DNA of 64,000 nt, from NCBI RefSeq assembly GCF_036077095.1, contig NZ_CP107960.1:7254001-7318000 (forward strand). The letters run 5' to 3'. Both the position numbers and the translations under genes were made by a program. Shown one piece after another: positions 1-9,650 of the stretch. The DNA comes from Streptomyces sp. NBC_00376. Its GTDB lineage: Bacteria; Actinomycetota; Actinomycetes; Streptomycetales; Streptomycetaceae. The notes below the pieces were generated by a model that did no database searches, had not been told where the DNA came from, and worked only from the letters and a program-made list of their open reading frames with translations. Each line of letters starts with the position of its first letter. The stretch's first letter is position 1.

Positions 1-766
1 CCGTCGTGGACGCCGCGGCGAGCCCGGCGGAGGTGTCCATGATGTCCCGGAGATAGACCGCCGACCAGTCCAGACTGGCGCCCTCCGCGAAAACCGCGCA
101 GAAGCCCACCGCGCCGATGATCAGCGCCGACCTCGGCGGCAGCGTGAAGCGCGGCGGCGGCTCCTCGTCCGGTTCGCTGCGCAGATCCAGTACGCCCCGG
201 CAGGCGATCAGGCCGAGCGCGGTGAGCACGAGGGCGGCCAGTGTGTGATGCAGCCGGGCGTCGGTGCCCAGATGCGCGGCCACCGTGCCCGCCGCCGAAC
301 CGATCAGGGCGCCCACGCTCCACATCCCGTGCAGCCCGGACATGATCGACTTGTCGAGGCGGTTCTCCACCTCGACGCCGAGGGCGTTCATCGCCACGTC
401 CGACATGCCGGCCGATGCCCCGTACACGAAGAGCGCGGCGCACAGCGTCAGCAGGTTGGGTGCCAGCGCGGGCAGGACCAGCGCCAGTGTCCACAGGGCG
501 AGCAGCCCGCGCAGTGCGGTTCTCGCGCCGAAGCGATGGCTGATCGCGCCGGCCAGCGGCATCGCGAGCGAGGCGCCGATCGCCGGGAAGGCGAGAGCCA
601 GGCCCAGTTGACCGGCGCTGACCCCGGCGTGGTCCTGGATCCAGGGCACCCGGGTGGCGAAGCTGCCGGTCACCGCGCCGTGCACGGTGAAGACCGCGGC
701 GACGGCGAACCTGGCCCGCCTCACCTGCGCCATGCCGAAGTCCGCGTCTGTGGAATCCGCTGTCAT
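1..766 (-). CDS. MFS transporter, partial (C-terminus beyond window)
   Basis: The minus strand reads open from an ATG at 764-766 to the window edge, giving about 255 residues of a polytopic membrane protein. Alternating hydrophobic helices and the short charged loop after helix 2 (HRFG) fit a major facilitator transporter of the YbjJ/drug-exporter type. No substrate can be read from the sequence. It is divergent from the ROK regulator at 940, and the 170-bp gap holds a palindrome, so control by that regulator is likely. The reading frame and topology are seen directly. The MFS assignment rests on recognition of the N-terminal half. Confidence 0.8.
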   Translation of the reverse strand, partial: MTADSTDADFGMAQVRRARFAVAAVFTVHGAVTGSFATRVPWIQDHAGVSAGQLGLALAFPAIGASLAMPLAGAISHRFGARTALRGLLALWTLALVLPALAPNLLTLCAALFVYGASAGMSDVAMNALGVEVENRLDKSIMSGLHGMWSVGALIGSAAGTVAAHLGTDARLHHTLAALVLTALGLIACRGVLDLRSEPDEEPPPRFTLPPRSALIIGAVGFCAVFAEGASLDWSAVYLRDIMDTSAGLAAASTT

Positions 767-853
767 ACCGCCGTGCCCTCCCCTGAAAGATTCTCTCGGA
801 ATCCGCTGTCCCCGGTGGTCCCGGTGCCCGTCTCCACGGTGCGCGCAGTAAAC

Positions 854-874
854 TATCAGGAACCCTGCCTGATA
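854..874. promoter_or_regulatory. Palindromic operator between MFS and ROK genes
   Basis: TATCAGG and CCTGATA form perfect 7-bp arms around a 7-bp spacer in an AT-richer island of the divergent intergenic region. Position and symmetry suggest the binding site of the adjacent ROK repressor, overlapping one or both promoters. Binding itself is inference. Confidence 0.5.
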
Positions 875-896
875 AATAGTGCGCCGGTGCGTCCAC

Positions 897-924
897 TACG
901 TCAGCGATCAGTACGTCAGCGATC
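897..924 (+). repeat. Tandem 15-bp direct repeat in the ROK 5' leader
   Basis: TACGTCAGCGATC occurs at 897-909 and 912-924, a 15-bp period just upstream of the ROK ribosome-binding site (GGAAGGA, 925-931). It may be a second operator half-site array or replication slippage. Confidence 0.5.
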
Positions 925-939
925 TGGAAGGATCCCGGC

Positions 940-2130
940 ATGCCCGCATCACCGAGCACCGCACGGGCCATCAACGACCGGCTCGCCCTGCGACTGCTCC
1001 AGCAGGACGGCCCGCTGACGGCCACGCAGCTGAAGACCCTGACCGGCCTCTCCCGGCCCACCGTCGCCGACCTCGTCGAGCGCCTGCAGGGAGCCGGTCT
1101 GATCCGGGTCGTCGGCGAGGCCGGTGCCGAGCGCCGCGGCCCCAACGCCCGGCTGTACGGGATCGCCGCCGACCGCGCCCACCTCGCCGCACTCGACGTA
1201 CGCACCGGCAGCGTCGCCGTGGTCGTCGCCGACCTCCTCGGCTCCACGCTCGCCGAGGCGACCCTGCCCATCGGCAGCGACACCGGCACCGAGGCCGCAG
1301 CCGAACAGGCCGCCGCACTCCTGGAGCGCACCGCGCGCGAGGCCGGCGCCGGTCCGCTGCACAGGGTCGGCATCGGCGCACCCGGGCTGATCGACCCGGT
1401 CACCGGCGAGCTGCGCGACACCAGCGGACTGCCCGCCTGGCACCGGCGGCTGGTGCGGGTACTCCAGCAGCGGCTGCCCGCGACCGTGCTGGTCGAGAAC
1501 GAGACCAATCTCGCCGCCGTCGCCGAGCACCGCGGCGGCGCGGCCGCCGACCACGACACCTTCGTGCTCTTCTGGCTCGGCCACGGTGTCGGCGCCGCCG
1601 TCATGCTGGACGGGAAGCTCCGCCGGGGAGCCTCCGGCGGAGCGGGCGAGATCGGCTTCCTGCCGGTGCCCGGCACGGCCGGTGCACCCTCGGCGCTCAA
1701 CTGCGACGGCGGCTTCCACTCCCTGGTCGGCTCCGCCCCGGTCTGCGAACTGGCCGCCGCCCACGGCATCGCCGTGCCCCCGGGCGCGGCCGAGGGCGAC
1801 AAGGAACCGGGGGCCGCGTCGGCCGTGCGGGCCGCGCTGGCGGGCGAGGGGGACGGTGAGGGGTTCCTGGACGCGCTGGCCGGCCGTCTCGCGCTCGGCG
1901 CCGCCGCCATCGCCGCCGTCCTCGACCCGGGCTGCGTGCTGCTGGCGGGCGAGGTCGGCCACGCGGGCGGCGACGCGCTCGCGGCACGGGTCGAGGAGCG
2001 GCTGACCCTGATGTCACCGCTGCGCACCGAGGTCAGGGCCGGCCGGCTGGGCGGTGCGGCGGTGCTGCGCGGCGCGCTGCTCGCCGCCCGGGACGCGGCC
2101 CAGGACGAGCTGTTCACACCGGCCGGGTAG
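940..2130 (+). CDS. ROK family transcriptional regulator
   Basis: The 396-residue protein has an N-terminal winged helix-turn-helix (about residues 20-65, with the recognition helix around SRPTVADLVERL) and a ROK sugar-kinase-like domain (about 85-390). The nucleotide/sugar-site motif ENETNLAAVAEH and the glycine-rich GHGVGAAVMLDG segment are visible. The Cys-rich zinc motif of catalytic ROK kinases (CxCGxxGCxE) is missing: only NCDGG is present where it should be, so it probably acts as a repressor and not a kinase. The ATG follows GGAAGGA at good spacing. It is divergent from an MFS gene, its probable target; the ligand is unknown. Confidence 0.85.
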   Translation: MPASPSTARAINDRLALRLLQQDGPLTATQLKTLTGLSRPTVADLVERLQGAGLIRVVGEAGAERRGPNARLYGIAADRAHLAALDVRTGSVAVVVADLLGSTLAEATLPIGSDTGTEAAAEQAAALLERTAREAGAGPLHRVGIGAPGLIDPVTGELRDTSGLPAWHRRLVRVLQQRLPATVLVENETNLAAVAEHRGGAAADHDTFVLFWLGHGVGAAVMLDGKLRRGASGGAGEIGFLPVPGTAGAPSALNCDGGFHSLVGSAPVCELAAAHGIAVPPGAAEGDKEPGAASAVRAALAGEGDGEGFLDALAGRLALGAAAIAAVLDPGCVLLAGEVGHAGGDALAARVEERLTLMSPLRTEVRAGRLGGAAVLRGALLAARDAAQDELFTPAG

Positions 2131-2147
2131 CCCCCGGGCATGGCGGA

Positions 2148-2186
2148 GCCCGGCGGTGACCGGGGGCGAACCGGTCACCGCCGGGC
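2148..2186. terminator. Bidirectional hairpin terminator
   Basis: A perfect 16-bp GC-rich stem (2148-2163 with 2171-2186) closes a 7-nt loop between the convergent ROK gene and chitinase gene, 18 bp after the ROK stop. Position and stability fit a shared terminator without a U-tract, as is common in Streptomyces. Confidence 0.75.
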
Positions 2187-2202
2187 GGCAGTGGGAGGGG
2201 CG

Positions 2203-4533
2203 TCAGCAGGCCCCGAGGTCCTGCCAGGCGCCCCAGTCACTGGTGGAGCCGGGCTCCTCGCCCTTCGTCCACCACTTGGCCTTCCACTGGTGCGTGCCGT
2301 GGGCGACCGTCGTACCGGCGCCGTACTCGGAGCCCGCGCTCCAGACGGGCGCGGTGCAGCCGCCGCCACCGGGCGTCGGGTCCGGCGACGGTGAGGGTGT
2401 CGACGTGCCTGTGCCGGGGTCGACCAGGGTGGTGCCGCGCGTCAGGTCGGCGGCGAGGGCGTACGACTTCCCGCCGAAGGTCACCGTCCAGTTCGACGGC
2501 GTGGAGGTGGGCAGGTAGTAGACGAAGTCGAGCTCGACCGAGGCGCCGGGGGTCAGGCTCTGCCAGGCCGGCAGCTTCAGCGAGACGCGGTTGTAGTCGC
2601 CCTTGAGCCCGCCGATGTTGTTGGCGGCGGTGTGGTCGCTGCGTACGATCGTCGTGCCGAAGCCCGACTGGTCCTTGGCGTTGGCCGGCGCGGAGGTCGA
2701 GTAGTCGAACTGGAACTCCGTGGAGCCGGGCAGCGCCGTCTTCGTGTTGTTGGTGATCTTCAGCTTGGGGCTGATCGGGTAGTTCGAGTCACCGAGCGGG
2801 AACTGGCCGAAGGACACATCGATGTCGAGCGCCTCGGTGGGCAGATCGATGGTGGACCGCTTCGCACCGTACGGGGTGGCCGACTTGAACTTGTCGTACA
2901 TCGTCGAGGTCAGGGTGGAGCCCGGCTCGTACTGGCCCTTGGCCGCGTTCCAGCCGTAGTCGCCCGCGAGCTCCCAGATCATGGTGCCGCCGATGCCCTT
3001 GTCGACGACGTAGTCCGCCTTGGCGGCGACCGACTGCTCGTCCTCGGTGGACAGGAAGACCTTCTTCTCGGCGTTCCAGAGCCAGGGCGCGACCAGCGTC
3101 GAGTCGTACTTGCGGGCGTAGGTGCCGGTCAGCTCGGTGTCGGCGGGGAATCCGTAGTCGGTGACGTAGTCGCCCACGACACCCTTCTCCAGGTTCTTCG
3201 CATGCCACATCGGGTTGGAACCGGCCGGTGATTCCTTGCCGTTGGTGTCCTTGTCGTGCCAGAGGTTGTCGATGCCGACGGCGCCGTCACCGCACTTGGT
3301 CAGGCCCGCGCCGGCCGGGCAGTCGGTGGTGGCGGCCCGGCCCCACAGCCCGTCCGTGCCGCCCTGCACGTTCTTGAAACCGCGGGTGTAGTACGGCAGG
3401 CCGATGTTGATCCGGCCGGACGGCATCGAACCGCGGAAGTAGTGGTACGCCCAGTCGGTGTTGAGGTAGCCGGTGCCGCCGTACTGCGAGGTCGAGTAGA
3501 CGCTCGCCTGGGCGAGTTCGGCGTCCTTGCCGTCGTCGAAGAGGGCGGCGTTGGGACCGACGTACTCGTTCCAGGCGCCGTGCAGGTCGTACGACATGAT
3601 GTTGACGTAGTCCAGGTACTTCTGGACCTGGAAGGTCTCCATCCCGCGCAGCAGGTAGCCGGACGAGGGCGCGGCCACGCTCAGCAGGTAGTGCGTGCCG
3701 TCGGCGGCGGACGCCCGGTCGAGCTTCTCGCGCAGCGTCTTCATCAGCGCGGCGTAGCCCTTGACCAGACCGGCCCGGCGCGCGTTGGAGAGCGTCCAGT
3801 CCAGCGGGTTGCCCGAGTCCTTCATGGTCGTCGGGTACTCGTAGTCGATGTCGACGCCGTTGAAGCCGTACTTCTTGACGAACGCGACGGCCGAGTCGGC
3901 GAAGGCGTCGATGCCGACCTGGTTGACCGAGCCGTCGGCGTTGGTCGCCATCGAGTAGAAGCCGCCGGAGTCCACCCGCTTGCCGCTGTCGTCGAAGTAG
4001 CCGCCGGTCTCGGCCCAGCCGCCCACCGACACCATGGTCTTCACGTTCGGGTGCTTCTTCTTGAACTTGTTGAGCAGGTTGAAATGGCCCTTGTAGGGGA
4101 GATCCGGGTCCATCTCGGCGCCCGCGACACCCGGCCAGGTCATGCCGGTCGAGGCGTTGTCCGGCCCGTCGGCGCCGACCGAGAGCTTGTTGCCGCCGTC
4201 GACATGGGCGAACGCGTAATTCAAATGGGTGACTTTGTCCCAGGGGATGTCGGGGACGAGATAAGCGGGTTTGCCGTCCTTGCCGGTCCGCCAGTCGGTG
4301 AAGTACCCGATGACCCGCCGCTGGTGGTCGGCGCCCATCTTCTCGCGGCCCTCGGTGTCGTAGACGGAGCAGTAGGGCACGGAGACACCGGGCGTCTCGT
4401 AGAGCCCGTCGGGGCGACAGGACTCCTGGTCGGCGGCGGCCGACGGGGTGGCGGCGAGCGAGCCCATCAGCAGTCCGGCGACGGCTACGCCGGCTGCGAG
4501 CAGGGTGGCTCTCGCACGGGTGGGGGACAGCAC
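2203..4533 (-). CDS. Secreted GH18 chitinase with C-terminal chitin-binding module
   Basis: A 776-residue secreted enzyme hydrolysing beta-1,4 links in chitin. Residues 1-34 form a Sec signal peptide ending ATPSAAA. The GH18 barrel spans about 70-545 and carries the catalytic motif NGVDIDYE, with the acid/base Glu at residue 232; the first Asp of the usual DGxDxDxE is Asn here. A beta-sandwich region (about 560-700) follows, then a Thr/Ser/Pro/Gly linker (about 705-727) and a 49-residue CBM5/12-type module with paired Cys and several Trp. The promoter carries DasR-like boxes, so induction by chitin breakdown products is expected. The gene is monocistronic and converges on the ROK gene. Confidence 0.93.
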   Translation of the reverse strand: MLSPTRARATLLAAGVAVAGLLMGSLAATPSAAADQESCRPDGLYETPGVSVPYCSVYDTEGREKMGADHQRRVIGYFTDWRTGKDGKPAYLVPDIPWDKVTHLNYAFAHVDGGNKLSVGADGPDNASTGMTWPGVAGAEMDPDLPYKGHFNLLNKFKKKHPNVKTMVSVGGWAETGGYFDDSGKRVDSGGFYSMATNADGSVNQVGIDAFADSAVAFVKKYGFNGVDIDYEYPTTMKDSGNPLDWTLSNARRAGLVKGYAALMKTLREKLDRASAADGTHYLLSVAAPSSGYLLRGMETFQVQKYLDYVNIMSYDLHGAWNEYVGPNAALFDDGKDAELAQASVYSTSQYGGTGYLNTDWAYHYFRGSMPSGRINIGLPYYTRGFKNVQGGTDGLWGRAATTDCPAGAGLTKCGDGAVGIDNLWHDKDTNGKESPAGSNPMWHAKNLEKGVVGDYVTDYGFPADTELTGTYARKYDSTLVAPWLWNAEKKVFLSTEDEQSVAAKADYVVDKGIGGTMIWELAGDYGWNAAKGQYEPGSTLTSTMYDKFKSATPYGAKRSTIDLPTEALDIDVSFGQFPLGDSNYPISPKLKITNNTKTALPGSTEFQFDYSTSAPANAKDQSGFGTTIVRSDHTAANNIGGLKGDYNRVSLKLPAWQSLTPGASVELDFVYYLPTSTPSNWTVTFGGKSYALAADLTRGTTLVDPGTGTSTPSPSPDPTPGGGGCTAPVWSAGSEYGAGTTVAHGTHQWKAKWWTKGEEPGSTSDWGAWQDLGAC

Positions 4534-4644
4534 GTTCGGTTCCTCCTGGGGAGGTTCGGCGGAAACACAACTGGCAAAGGGGTGGGTCGTGTTGGTGCCC
4601 CGGGTGTGCGCACACCGCGGGACCGCTCCTCGGAGGTGACGCAG

Positions 4645-4686
4645 AGATTAAAAGGACTAGACCACTGCGTCAATAGGTCTGGACCT
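4645..4686 (-). promoter_or_regulatory. Chitinase promoter with two dre-like boxes
   Basis: On the minus strand, TTGACG (4668-4673) and TAATCT (4645-4650) are separated by 17 bp, a good vegetative-type promoter. Its spacer contains GTGGTCTAGTCC (4654-4665), and AGGTCCAGACCT (4675-4686) lies just upstream. Both resemble the direct-repeat/DasR element (core GGTCTAGACC) known from Streptomyces chitinase promoters. Binding by DasR would occlude RNA polymerase. The sites are seen directly; the regulator is inferred from known chitinase control. Confidence 0.75.
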
Positions 4687-4815
4687 TTAGGTGTCAACTT
4701 CTTCGGCTCGATCCAGAAGAGGGCCCTCGCCCCGGCCGCCCTGTGAGCCAGTCCACAGATACTCACCCGCATGGCCCACCGCTCGGCGTGGCACACTGAT
4801 CGTGTACCAGCAGCA

Positions 4816-4942
4816 GCGCACTCCGGGGTCGGTGCAATTCCGAACCGGCGGTTATAGTCCGCGACCCGTCCGCATCCAGCGGCCGGTTGACCAGGTGGGA
4901 TTCCTGGACCGACGGTTAAAGTCCGGATGGGAGGCAGTGCGC
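4816..4942 (+). ncRNA. FMN riboswitch (RFN element)
   Basis: The closing stem pairs GCGCAC (4816-4821) with the complementary end of GCAGTGCGC (about 4934-4942). Between them are the conserved RFN segments GGTCGGTGCAATTCCGAACC, GGCGGTTATAGTCC, TGGGATTCCTGGACC and GACGGTTAAAGTCCGGATG. It sits 160 nt upstream of ribD and should repress the riboflavin operon, by termination or by masking the ribosome-binding site, when FMN is abundant. Confidence 0.95.
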
Positions 4943-5103
4943 GGCGGGCCGTTTCGCGGGTACGCCGCCGTCGGCGGATGGTTTTCGGGCGACCGATCCA
5001 TCCGTGTTTTCCGGCATTTCCGGCGTTCCCCCGTGGCGTTCCCGCTTCATCTGTCGTCATCGACAGGCCCCGGAGTCCGTGCCCGAAGAGGCAGGAGGAC
5101 CCG

Positions 5104-6204
5104 GTGGACACCGCAGCCGACATCACCGCCATGCGCCGTGCGATCACGCTCGCCGCCCGCGGTCTCGGCTTCACCAGCCCCAACCCCGTGGTCGGCTGCG
5201 TCATCCTCGACGCCGCGGGCCGCCACGCCGGAGAAGGCTTCCACCAGCGGGCCGGCGGACCGCACGCCGAGATCCACGCCCTGCGCGAGGCGGGCGACCG
5301 GGCCCGGGGCGGTACCGCCTACGTCACCCTCGAACCCTGCAACCACACCGGCCGCACCGGCCCCTGCGCCCAGGCGCTCATCGAGGCCGGCCTCGCCCGC
5401 GTCGTCTACGCAGTCGGCGATCCGGACCCGCAGGCCACCGGCGGTGGCGACACCCTGCGCGCGGCCGGGATCAAGGCCGAGCAGGGGCTCCTCGCGGACG
5501 AGGCCGAGGCGGGCAACGCGGTCTGGCTGACCTCGGTGCGCCTGGACCGCCCGTACGTCCTGTGGAAGTACGCGGCGACCCTGGACGGCCGGATCGCGGC
5601 CGCCGACGCCACCAGCCGCTGGATCACCTCCGCCGAGTCCCGCGCCGACGTCCACCGGCTGCGCGCCGAGGCCGACGCCGTGGTGGTCGGATCCGGCACC
5701 GCCCGCACCGACGACCCGCAGCTCGGCGTACGAGGCGTCGAGGGCGCCGTGCAGCCGCTGCGGGTGGTCGTCGACACCGGCGCCACCGCCGTACGCCCCG
5801 GCGCCCGGGTCCTCGACGGCACCGCGCCCACCCTGGTCGCCGTCGCCGAGGACGCCGACGCCGGGCACCTGCCCGAAGCCGCCGTCCTGCGGCTGCCGCG
5901 CGCTGCCACCGGCCCCGGCCTGGACATCCCCGCCCTGCTCCGTGCCCTGCACGGGCGCGGCGTCCGCTCCGTACTCCTCGAAGGCGGCCCGACCCTGGCC
6001 GGGGCCTTCGTAGCCGCGGGAACGGTCGACAAGGTCGTCGGCTATCTCGCCCCCGTACTCCTCGGCGCAGGCCCCGCGGCCCTCGCCGACGCCGGAATCT
6101 CCACCATCGCCGAGGCGTTGCGCCTCGATGTGACCGAGACCGTCCGCATCGGCCCCGATCTGCGCATCACCGCCGTCCCCGGCCCTGCCCGGAAGGGAAA
6201 CTGA
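5104..6204 (+). CDS. ribD: RibD: pyrimidine deaminase / 5-amino-6-(5-phosphoribosylamino)uracil reductase
   Basis: A 366-residue bifunctional enzyme for riboflavin steps 2 and 3. The N-terminal zinc deaminase has His54-Ala-Glu56 and the PCNHTGRTGPC cluster (Cys79, Cys88); the C-terminal half is the NADPH-dependent reductase (about 150-366). The GTG at 5104 is chosen because AGGAGG (5093-5098) precedes it and the deaminase fold starts right after; the frame stays open upstream, but into the riboswitch leader. First gene of the operon behind the FMN riboswitch. Its TGA abuts the GTG of ribE, indicating translational coupling. Confidence 0.95.
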   Translation: MDTAADITAMRRAITLAARGLGFTSPNPVVGCVILDAAGRHAGEGFHQRAGGPHAEIHALREAGDRARGGTAYVTLEPCNHTGRTGPCAQALIEAGLARVVYAVGDPDPQATGGGDTLRAAGIKAEQGLLADEAEAGNAVWLTSVRLDRPYVLWKYAATLDGRIAAADATSRWITSAESRADVHRLRAEADAVVVGSGTARTDDPQLGVRGVEGAVQPLRVVVDTGATAVRPGARVLDGTAPTLVAVAEDADAGHLPEAAVLRLPRAATGPGLDIPALLRALHGRGVRSVLLEGGPTLAGAFVAAGTVDKVVGYLAPVLLGAGPAALADAGISTIAEALRLDVTETVRIGPDLRITAVPGPARKGN

Positions 6205-6822
6205 GTGTTCACCGGAATTGTCGAAGAACTGGGTGAAGTCACCTCCGTCGAGAAGCTCGCCGACGCCTCCCGCTTCCGCCTGCGCGGCCGAGTGGTCACC
6301 GAAGGCGCCAAGCACGGCGACTCCATCGCCGTCAACGGTGTCTGCCTCACCGTCGTCGACCTCGGCGACGGCGAGTTCACCGCCGACGTGATGGCCGAGA
6401 CCCTCGACCGGTCCAGCCTCGGCGCGCTGGACACCGGCTCCCGGGTCAACCTGGAACGCCCCATGGCGGTCGGCGGCCGACTCGGCGGACACATCGTCCA
6501 GGGCCATGTCGACGGCACCGGGCACATCGTCGAGCGCAGGATCTCCGAGAACTGGGAGATCGTGAAGGTCTCCCTCCCCGCGCACCTGAGCCGCTACGTG
6601 GTGGAGAAGGGATCCATCACCGTCGACGGCGTCAGCCTCACCGTCGTGGACGCCGGACCCGACTACTTCACCATCAGCCTCATCCCCACCACCCTCGCCC
6701 TGACCACGCTCGGCATCAAGGAGCCCGGTGACCCGGTCAACCTGGAGGTGGACGTCATCGCGAAGTACGTCGAGCGGCTGCTCGGCAACACCGCGCAGAC
6801 GCCCGAGGAGCCGGTCCGGTGA
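6205..6822 (+). CDS. ribE: Riboflavin synthase, alpha chain
   Basis: A 205-residue protein with the two tandem lumazine-binding repeats of the family: [10 protein letters not shown] opens repeat 1, and a second half begins near residue 98 with [11 protein letters not shown]. It dismutates two 6,7-dimethyl-8-ribityllumazine molecules to riboflavin and the pyrimidinedione. The GTG start directly follows the ribD stop and the 3' end overlaps ribM by 4 bp. Length is usual for the family. Confidence 0.95.
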   Translation: MFTGIVEELGEVTSVEKLADASRFRLRGRVVTEGAKHGDSIAVNGVCLTVVDLGDGEFTADVMAETLDRSSLGALDTGSRVNLERPMAVGGRLGGHIVQGHVDGTGHIVERRISENWEIVKVSLPAHLSRYVVEKGSITVDGVSLTVVDAGPDYFTISLIPTTLALTTLGIKEPGDPVNLEVDVIAKYVERLLGNTAQTPEEPVR

Positions 6823-7463
6823 CCGCCCTGCACTGGCTGAACTCGGAGGCGTTCACCGTCTTCGGGCAGCACATCATCTGGTCCGACATGATCGGCAACA
6901 CCGTCGGCCTGATCGCCCTGACCCTGGGCTGGCTCCGCTCGATCTGGACCTGGCCCGCCCAGCTGCTGTCCGGCGTCGTCCTGGTCGCGGCCAACGCCTC
7001 CGTGCACCAGGCGGGCAGCGTCGGAAAGCAGCTCGTCGTCATCGCCGTGGCCGTCTGGGGCTGGCAGCAGTGGACCCGGGGCAGGCAGCAGGCCCAGGAC
7101 GGCTCCATCGCCGTACGGTTCGCCACCTGGCGCGAGCGCGGCTACCTGCTGGGCGGCGCCGCGCTCGGCACCCTCGCGGTCGGCGGCCTGTTCACCGCGT
7201 TCCCCTCGCTGTCCTGGAGCCCGTGGGCGGACGCGTACATATTCGCCGGGACCCTCGTCGCGATGCTCGCCCAGGCCCGCGGCATGGTCGAGTTCTGGTT
7301 CGCCTGGCTGCTGGTCGACCTGGTCGGCGTACCGCTGAACTTCCACAGCGGGCTCGCCTTCTCCGGTCTCATCTACGTCGTGTACGGCGCCCTGGTCCTG
7401 TGGGGCATGCGCGACTGGTGGCTGCGTTCGCGGACACCCGCTCTGGAAGGAGCCACGGCATGA
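6819..7463 (+). CDS. ribM: RibM, PnuC-family riboflavin transporter
   Basis: A 214-residue polytopic membrane protein of the PnuC family, with about seven predicted helices and the [12 protein letters not shown] and [17 protein letters not shown] segments. PnuC itself carries nicotinamide riboside, but members inside FMN-riboswitch operons of actinobacteria (RibM) take up riboflavin. The context between ribE and ribBA supports that role. The GTG overlaps the ribE stop as GTGA, and the stop overlaps the ribBA start as ATGA. Uptake of riboflavin is inferred from family and position. Confidence 0.88.
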   Translation: MTALHWLNSEAFTVFGQHIIWSDMIGNTVGLIALTLGWLRSIWTWPAQLLSGVVLVAANASVHQAGSVGKQLVVIAVAVWGWQQWTRGRQQAQDGSIAVRFATWRERGYLLGGAALGTLAVGGLFTAFPSLSWSPWADAYIFAGTLVAMLAQARGMVEFWFAWLLVDLVGVPLNFHSGLAFSGLIYVVYGALVLWGMRDWWLRSRTPALEGATA

Positions 7464-8758
7464 CTGCCCAGCCCACCTGGTTGCACCGGGAACACGAAGG
7501 TGCCGCCGAGGACCTCCGCCTCGACCCCGTCGAGCAGGCGATCCGTGACATCGCCGCCGGGCGGCCCGTCGTGGTCGTCGACGACGAGGACCGGGAGAAC
7601 GAGGGCGACCTCGTCATCGCCGCCGAGAAGGCCACCCCCGAGATCGTCGCGTTCATGATGAGCGAGTGCCGCGGCCTGATCTGCGCACCCATGGAGAACG
7701 ACGAGCTGGAACGGCTCGCACTCCCGCAGATGGTCGCCCACAACACCGAGTCGATGCGCACCGCGTTCACCGTCTCCGTCGACGCGTCCGCCGCCCACGG
7801 CGTCACCACCGGCATCTCCGCCGCCGACCGGGCCACCACCCTGCGGCTGCTGGCGGGCGGCGAGGCCGGCCCCGGCGACTTCGTACGGCCCGGCCACATC
7901 TTCCCGCTCCGCGCCCGCTCCGGCGGCGTACTGGTCCGCAACGGCCACACCGAGGCCGCCGTCGACCTCGCCCGGCTCGCCGGACTGCGGCCCGCCGGGG
8001 CCATCGTGGAGATCGCCGGCGAGGACGGCGTGATGCTGCGGCTGCCCCAGCTCGTCCCGTTCGCCCGCAAGCACGGCCTCACGATCATCTCCATCGAGGA
8101 CCTGATCGCCTACCGCCGCAGCTCCGAGCCGACCGTCCGCCGCGAGGCCGAAGTACGGCTGCCGACGGCCTTCGGCGCGTTCACCGCGTACGGCTACCGC
8201 TCCACCACCGACGGAGTCGAGCACGTCGCGCTCGTCCACGGCGACCTCGGCGACGGCGACGACATCCTGGTCCGCGTCCACTCCGAGTGCCTGACCGGCG
8301 ACATCTTCCAGTCCCAGCGCTGCGACTGCGGTCCCCAGCTGCACGCGTCCATGCGCCGGATCACCGAGGAGGGCCGCGGCGTCGTCGTCTACCTGCGCGG
8401 CCACGAGGGCCGGGGCATCGGCCTGCTGTCCAAGCTGCGCGCCTACGAACTCCAGGAGCGCGGCATCGACACCCTCGACGCCAACCTGGAGCTCGGCCTG
8501 CCCGCCGACGCCCGGGACTACGCGGCCGGCGCCCAGATCCTCAAGGACCTCGGCGTCAGCAGCCTCAGGCTCATGACCAACAACCCCGACAAGACGGCCG
8601 CGATCCTGCGGCACGGGCTCGCCGTCACGGGCCGCGAGCCGATGCCCGTCCAGGCCGGCGAACACAACCTGCGCTACCTGCGCACCAAGCGCGACCGCAT
8701 GGGACACGACCTGCCCTGGCTCGACACCGCCACGGCGTCGACCTGCGGCAACCAGTAA
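7460..8758 (+). CDS. ribBA: RibBA: DHBP synthase / GTP cyclohydrolase II
   Basis: A 432-residue fusion supplying both riboflavin precursors. The N-terminal half has the DHBP synthase acidic loop [12 protein letters not shown]. The C-terminal half has the GTP cyclohydrolase II zinc site ([15 protein letters not shown]) and the [10 protein letters not shown] catalytic loop. The ATG overlaps the ribM stop. An open frame extends upstream through ribM, but homology begins at this ATG. All key motifs are present, so both activities are expected. Confidence 0.95.
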   Translation: MTAQPTWLHREHEGAAEDLRLDPVEQAIRDIAAGRPVVVVDDEDRENEGDLVIAAEKATPEIVAFMMSECRGLICAPMENDELERLALPQMVAHNTESMRTAFTVSVDASAAHGVTTGISAADRATTLRLLAGGEAGPGDFVRPGHIFPLRARSGGVLVRNGHTEAAVDLARLAGLRPAGAIVEIAGEDGVMLRLPQLVPFARKHGLTIISIEDLIAYRRSSEPTVRREAEVRLPTAFGAFTAYGYRSTTDGVEHVALVHGDLGDGDDILVRVHSECLTGDIFQSQRCDCGPQLHASMRRITEEGRGVVVYLRGHEGRGIGLLSKLRAYELQERGIDTLDANLELGLPADARDYAAGAQILKDLGVSSLRLMTNNPDKTAAILRHGLAVTGREPMPVQAGEHNLRYLRTKRDRMGHDLPWLDTATASTCGNQ

Positions 8759-8787
8759 CGATCACGGAAACGAGCGACAGGAGAGAA

Positions 8788-9273
8788 ATGAGCGGCAAGG
8801 GCGCACCCGAACTGTCCGTACGTAACTGCGGTGACCTGCGCGTGGCGGTCGTCGCCGCGCAGTGGCACGAGAAGATCATGGACGGCCTCGTCGACGGCGC
8901 CCTGCGCGCCCTGCACGAACTCGGCATCGACGAGCCGACCCTGCTCCGGGTGCCCGGCAGCTTCGAGCTCCCGGTCGTCGCCAAGGTCCTCGCGGGCCGC
9001 GGCTACGACGCGGTCGTCGCGCTCGGCGTGATCATCCGCGGCGGCACCCCGCACTTCGAATACGTGTCCCACGGCGTCACCAACGGCCTCACTCAGGTCG
9101 CCGTCGACACCGGGGTACCGGTCGGCTTCGGCGTACTCACGTGCGACACCGAGGAGCAGGCACTCGACCGGGCCGGCCTCGAAGGGTCCAACGAGGACAA
9201 GGGGCACGAAGCGGTCACCGCGGCCGTCGCCACCGCCGCCACGCTGCGCACGGTCAGCGAGCCCTGGCGCTGA
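8788..9273 (+). CDS. ribH: Lumazine synthase
   Basis: A 161-residue 6,7-dimethyl-8-ribityllumazine synthase joining the ribityl-pyrimidine and DHBP products of RibD and RibBA. Family features are the VPGSFELP substrate loop, [14 protein letters not shown] and [13 protein letters not shown] near the C-terminus. The usual acidic residue before TPH is Gly here. The ATG at 8788 follows GGAGAG at 8780-8785, 29 nt after ribBA. It is the last rib gene; hisE follows within 35 nt, so read-through into his genes is possible. Confidence 0.93.
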   Translation: MSGKGAPELSVRNCGDLRVAVVAAQWHEKIMDGLVDGALRALHELGIDEPTLLRVPGSFELPVVAKVLAGRGYDAVVALGVIIRGGTPHFEYVSHGVTNGLTQVAVDTGVPVGFGVLTCDTEEQALDRAGLEGSNEDKGHEAVTAAVATAATLRTVSEPWR

Positions 9274-9307
9274 GCACCGGGTACCGACCCCGTACTCTAA
9301 GACCATC

Positions 9308-9580
9308 ATGGCGAACAAAACCTTCGAAGAGCTCTTCGCCGAGCTGCAGCTCAAGGCCGCCAACGGCGATCCCTCCACCTCCCGTACCGCCGAGCTCGTG
9401 GACAAGGGCGTCCATGCCATCGGCAAGAAGGTCGTCGAGGAGGCCGCCGAAGTCTGGATGGCCGCCGAGCACGAGAGCAAGGACGCCGCCGCCGAGGAGA
9501 TCTCCCAGCTGCTGTACCACGTCCAGGTGATGATGGTCGCCCGCGGGATCTCGCTCGACGACGTCTACGCCCACCTCTGA
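9308..9580 (+). CDS. hisE: Phosphoribosyl-ATP pyrophosphatase
   Basis: A 90-residue HisE of the MazG-like all-alpha fold, performing step 2 of histidine synthesis (PR-ATP to PR-AMP). The metal-binding segment [13 protein letters not shown] (from about residue 45) and [10 protein letters not shown] are recognisable, and the length is standard for monofunctional HisE. It lies 34 nt after ribH and 70 nt before hisG, the usual actinobacterial hisE-hisG pair apart from the main his operon. Confidence 0.93.
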   Translation: MANKTFEELFAELQLKAANGDPSTSRTAELVDKGVHAIGKKVVEEAAEVWMAAEHESKDAAAEEISQLLYHVQVMMVARGISLDDVYAHL

Positions 9581-9650
9581 GCACCACCTCCGCACCAGTA
9601 CGTCCGCACATCCGCACCGGCACTCCCTCCTCGCAAAGGAACCTGACCTC

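Noticed and set aside
879..1859. Arg/Pro-rich 326-codon frame overlapping the ROK gene
   Set aside because: Shadow in the +1 frame; Arg/Pro/Gly composition is the usual artefact of high-GC DNA.
3256..4746. 496-codon plus-strand frame opposite the chitinase
   Set aside because: It is the antisense of a strongly conserved GH18 gene, with composition expected from GC-skewed codons and no domain.
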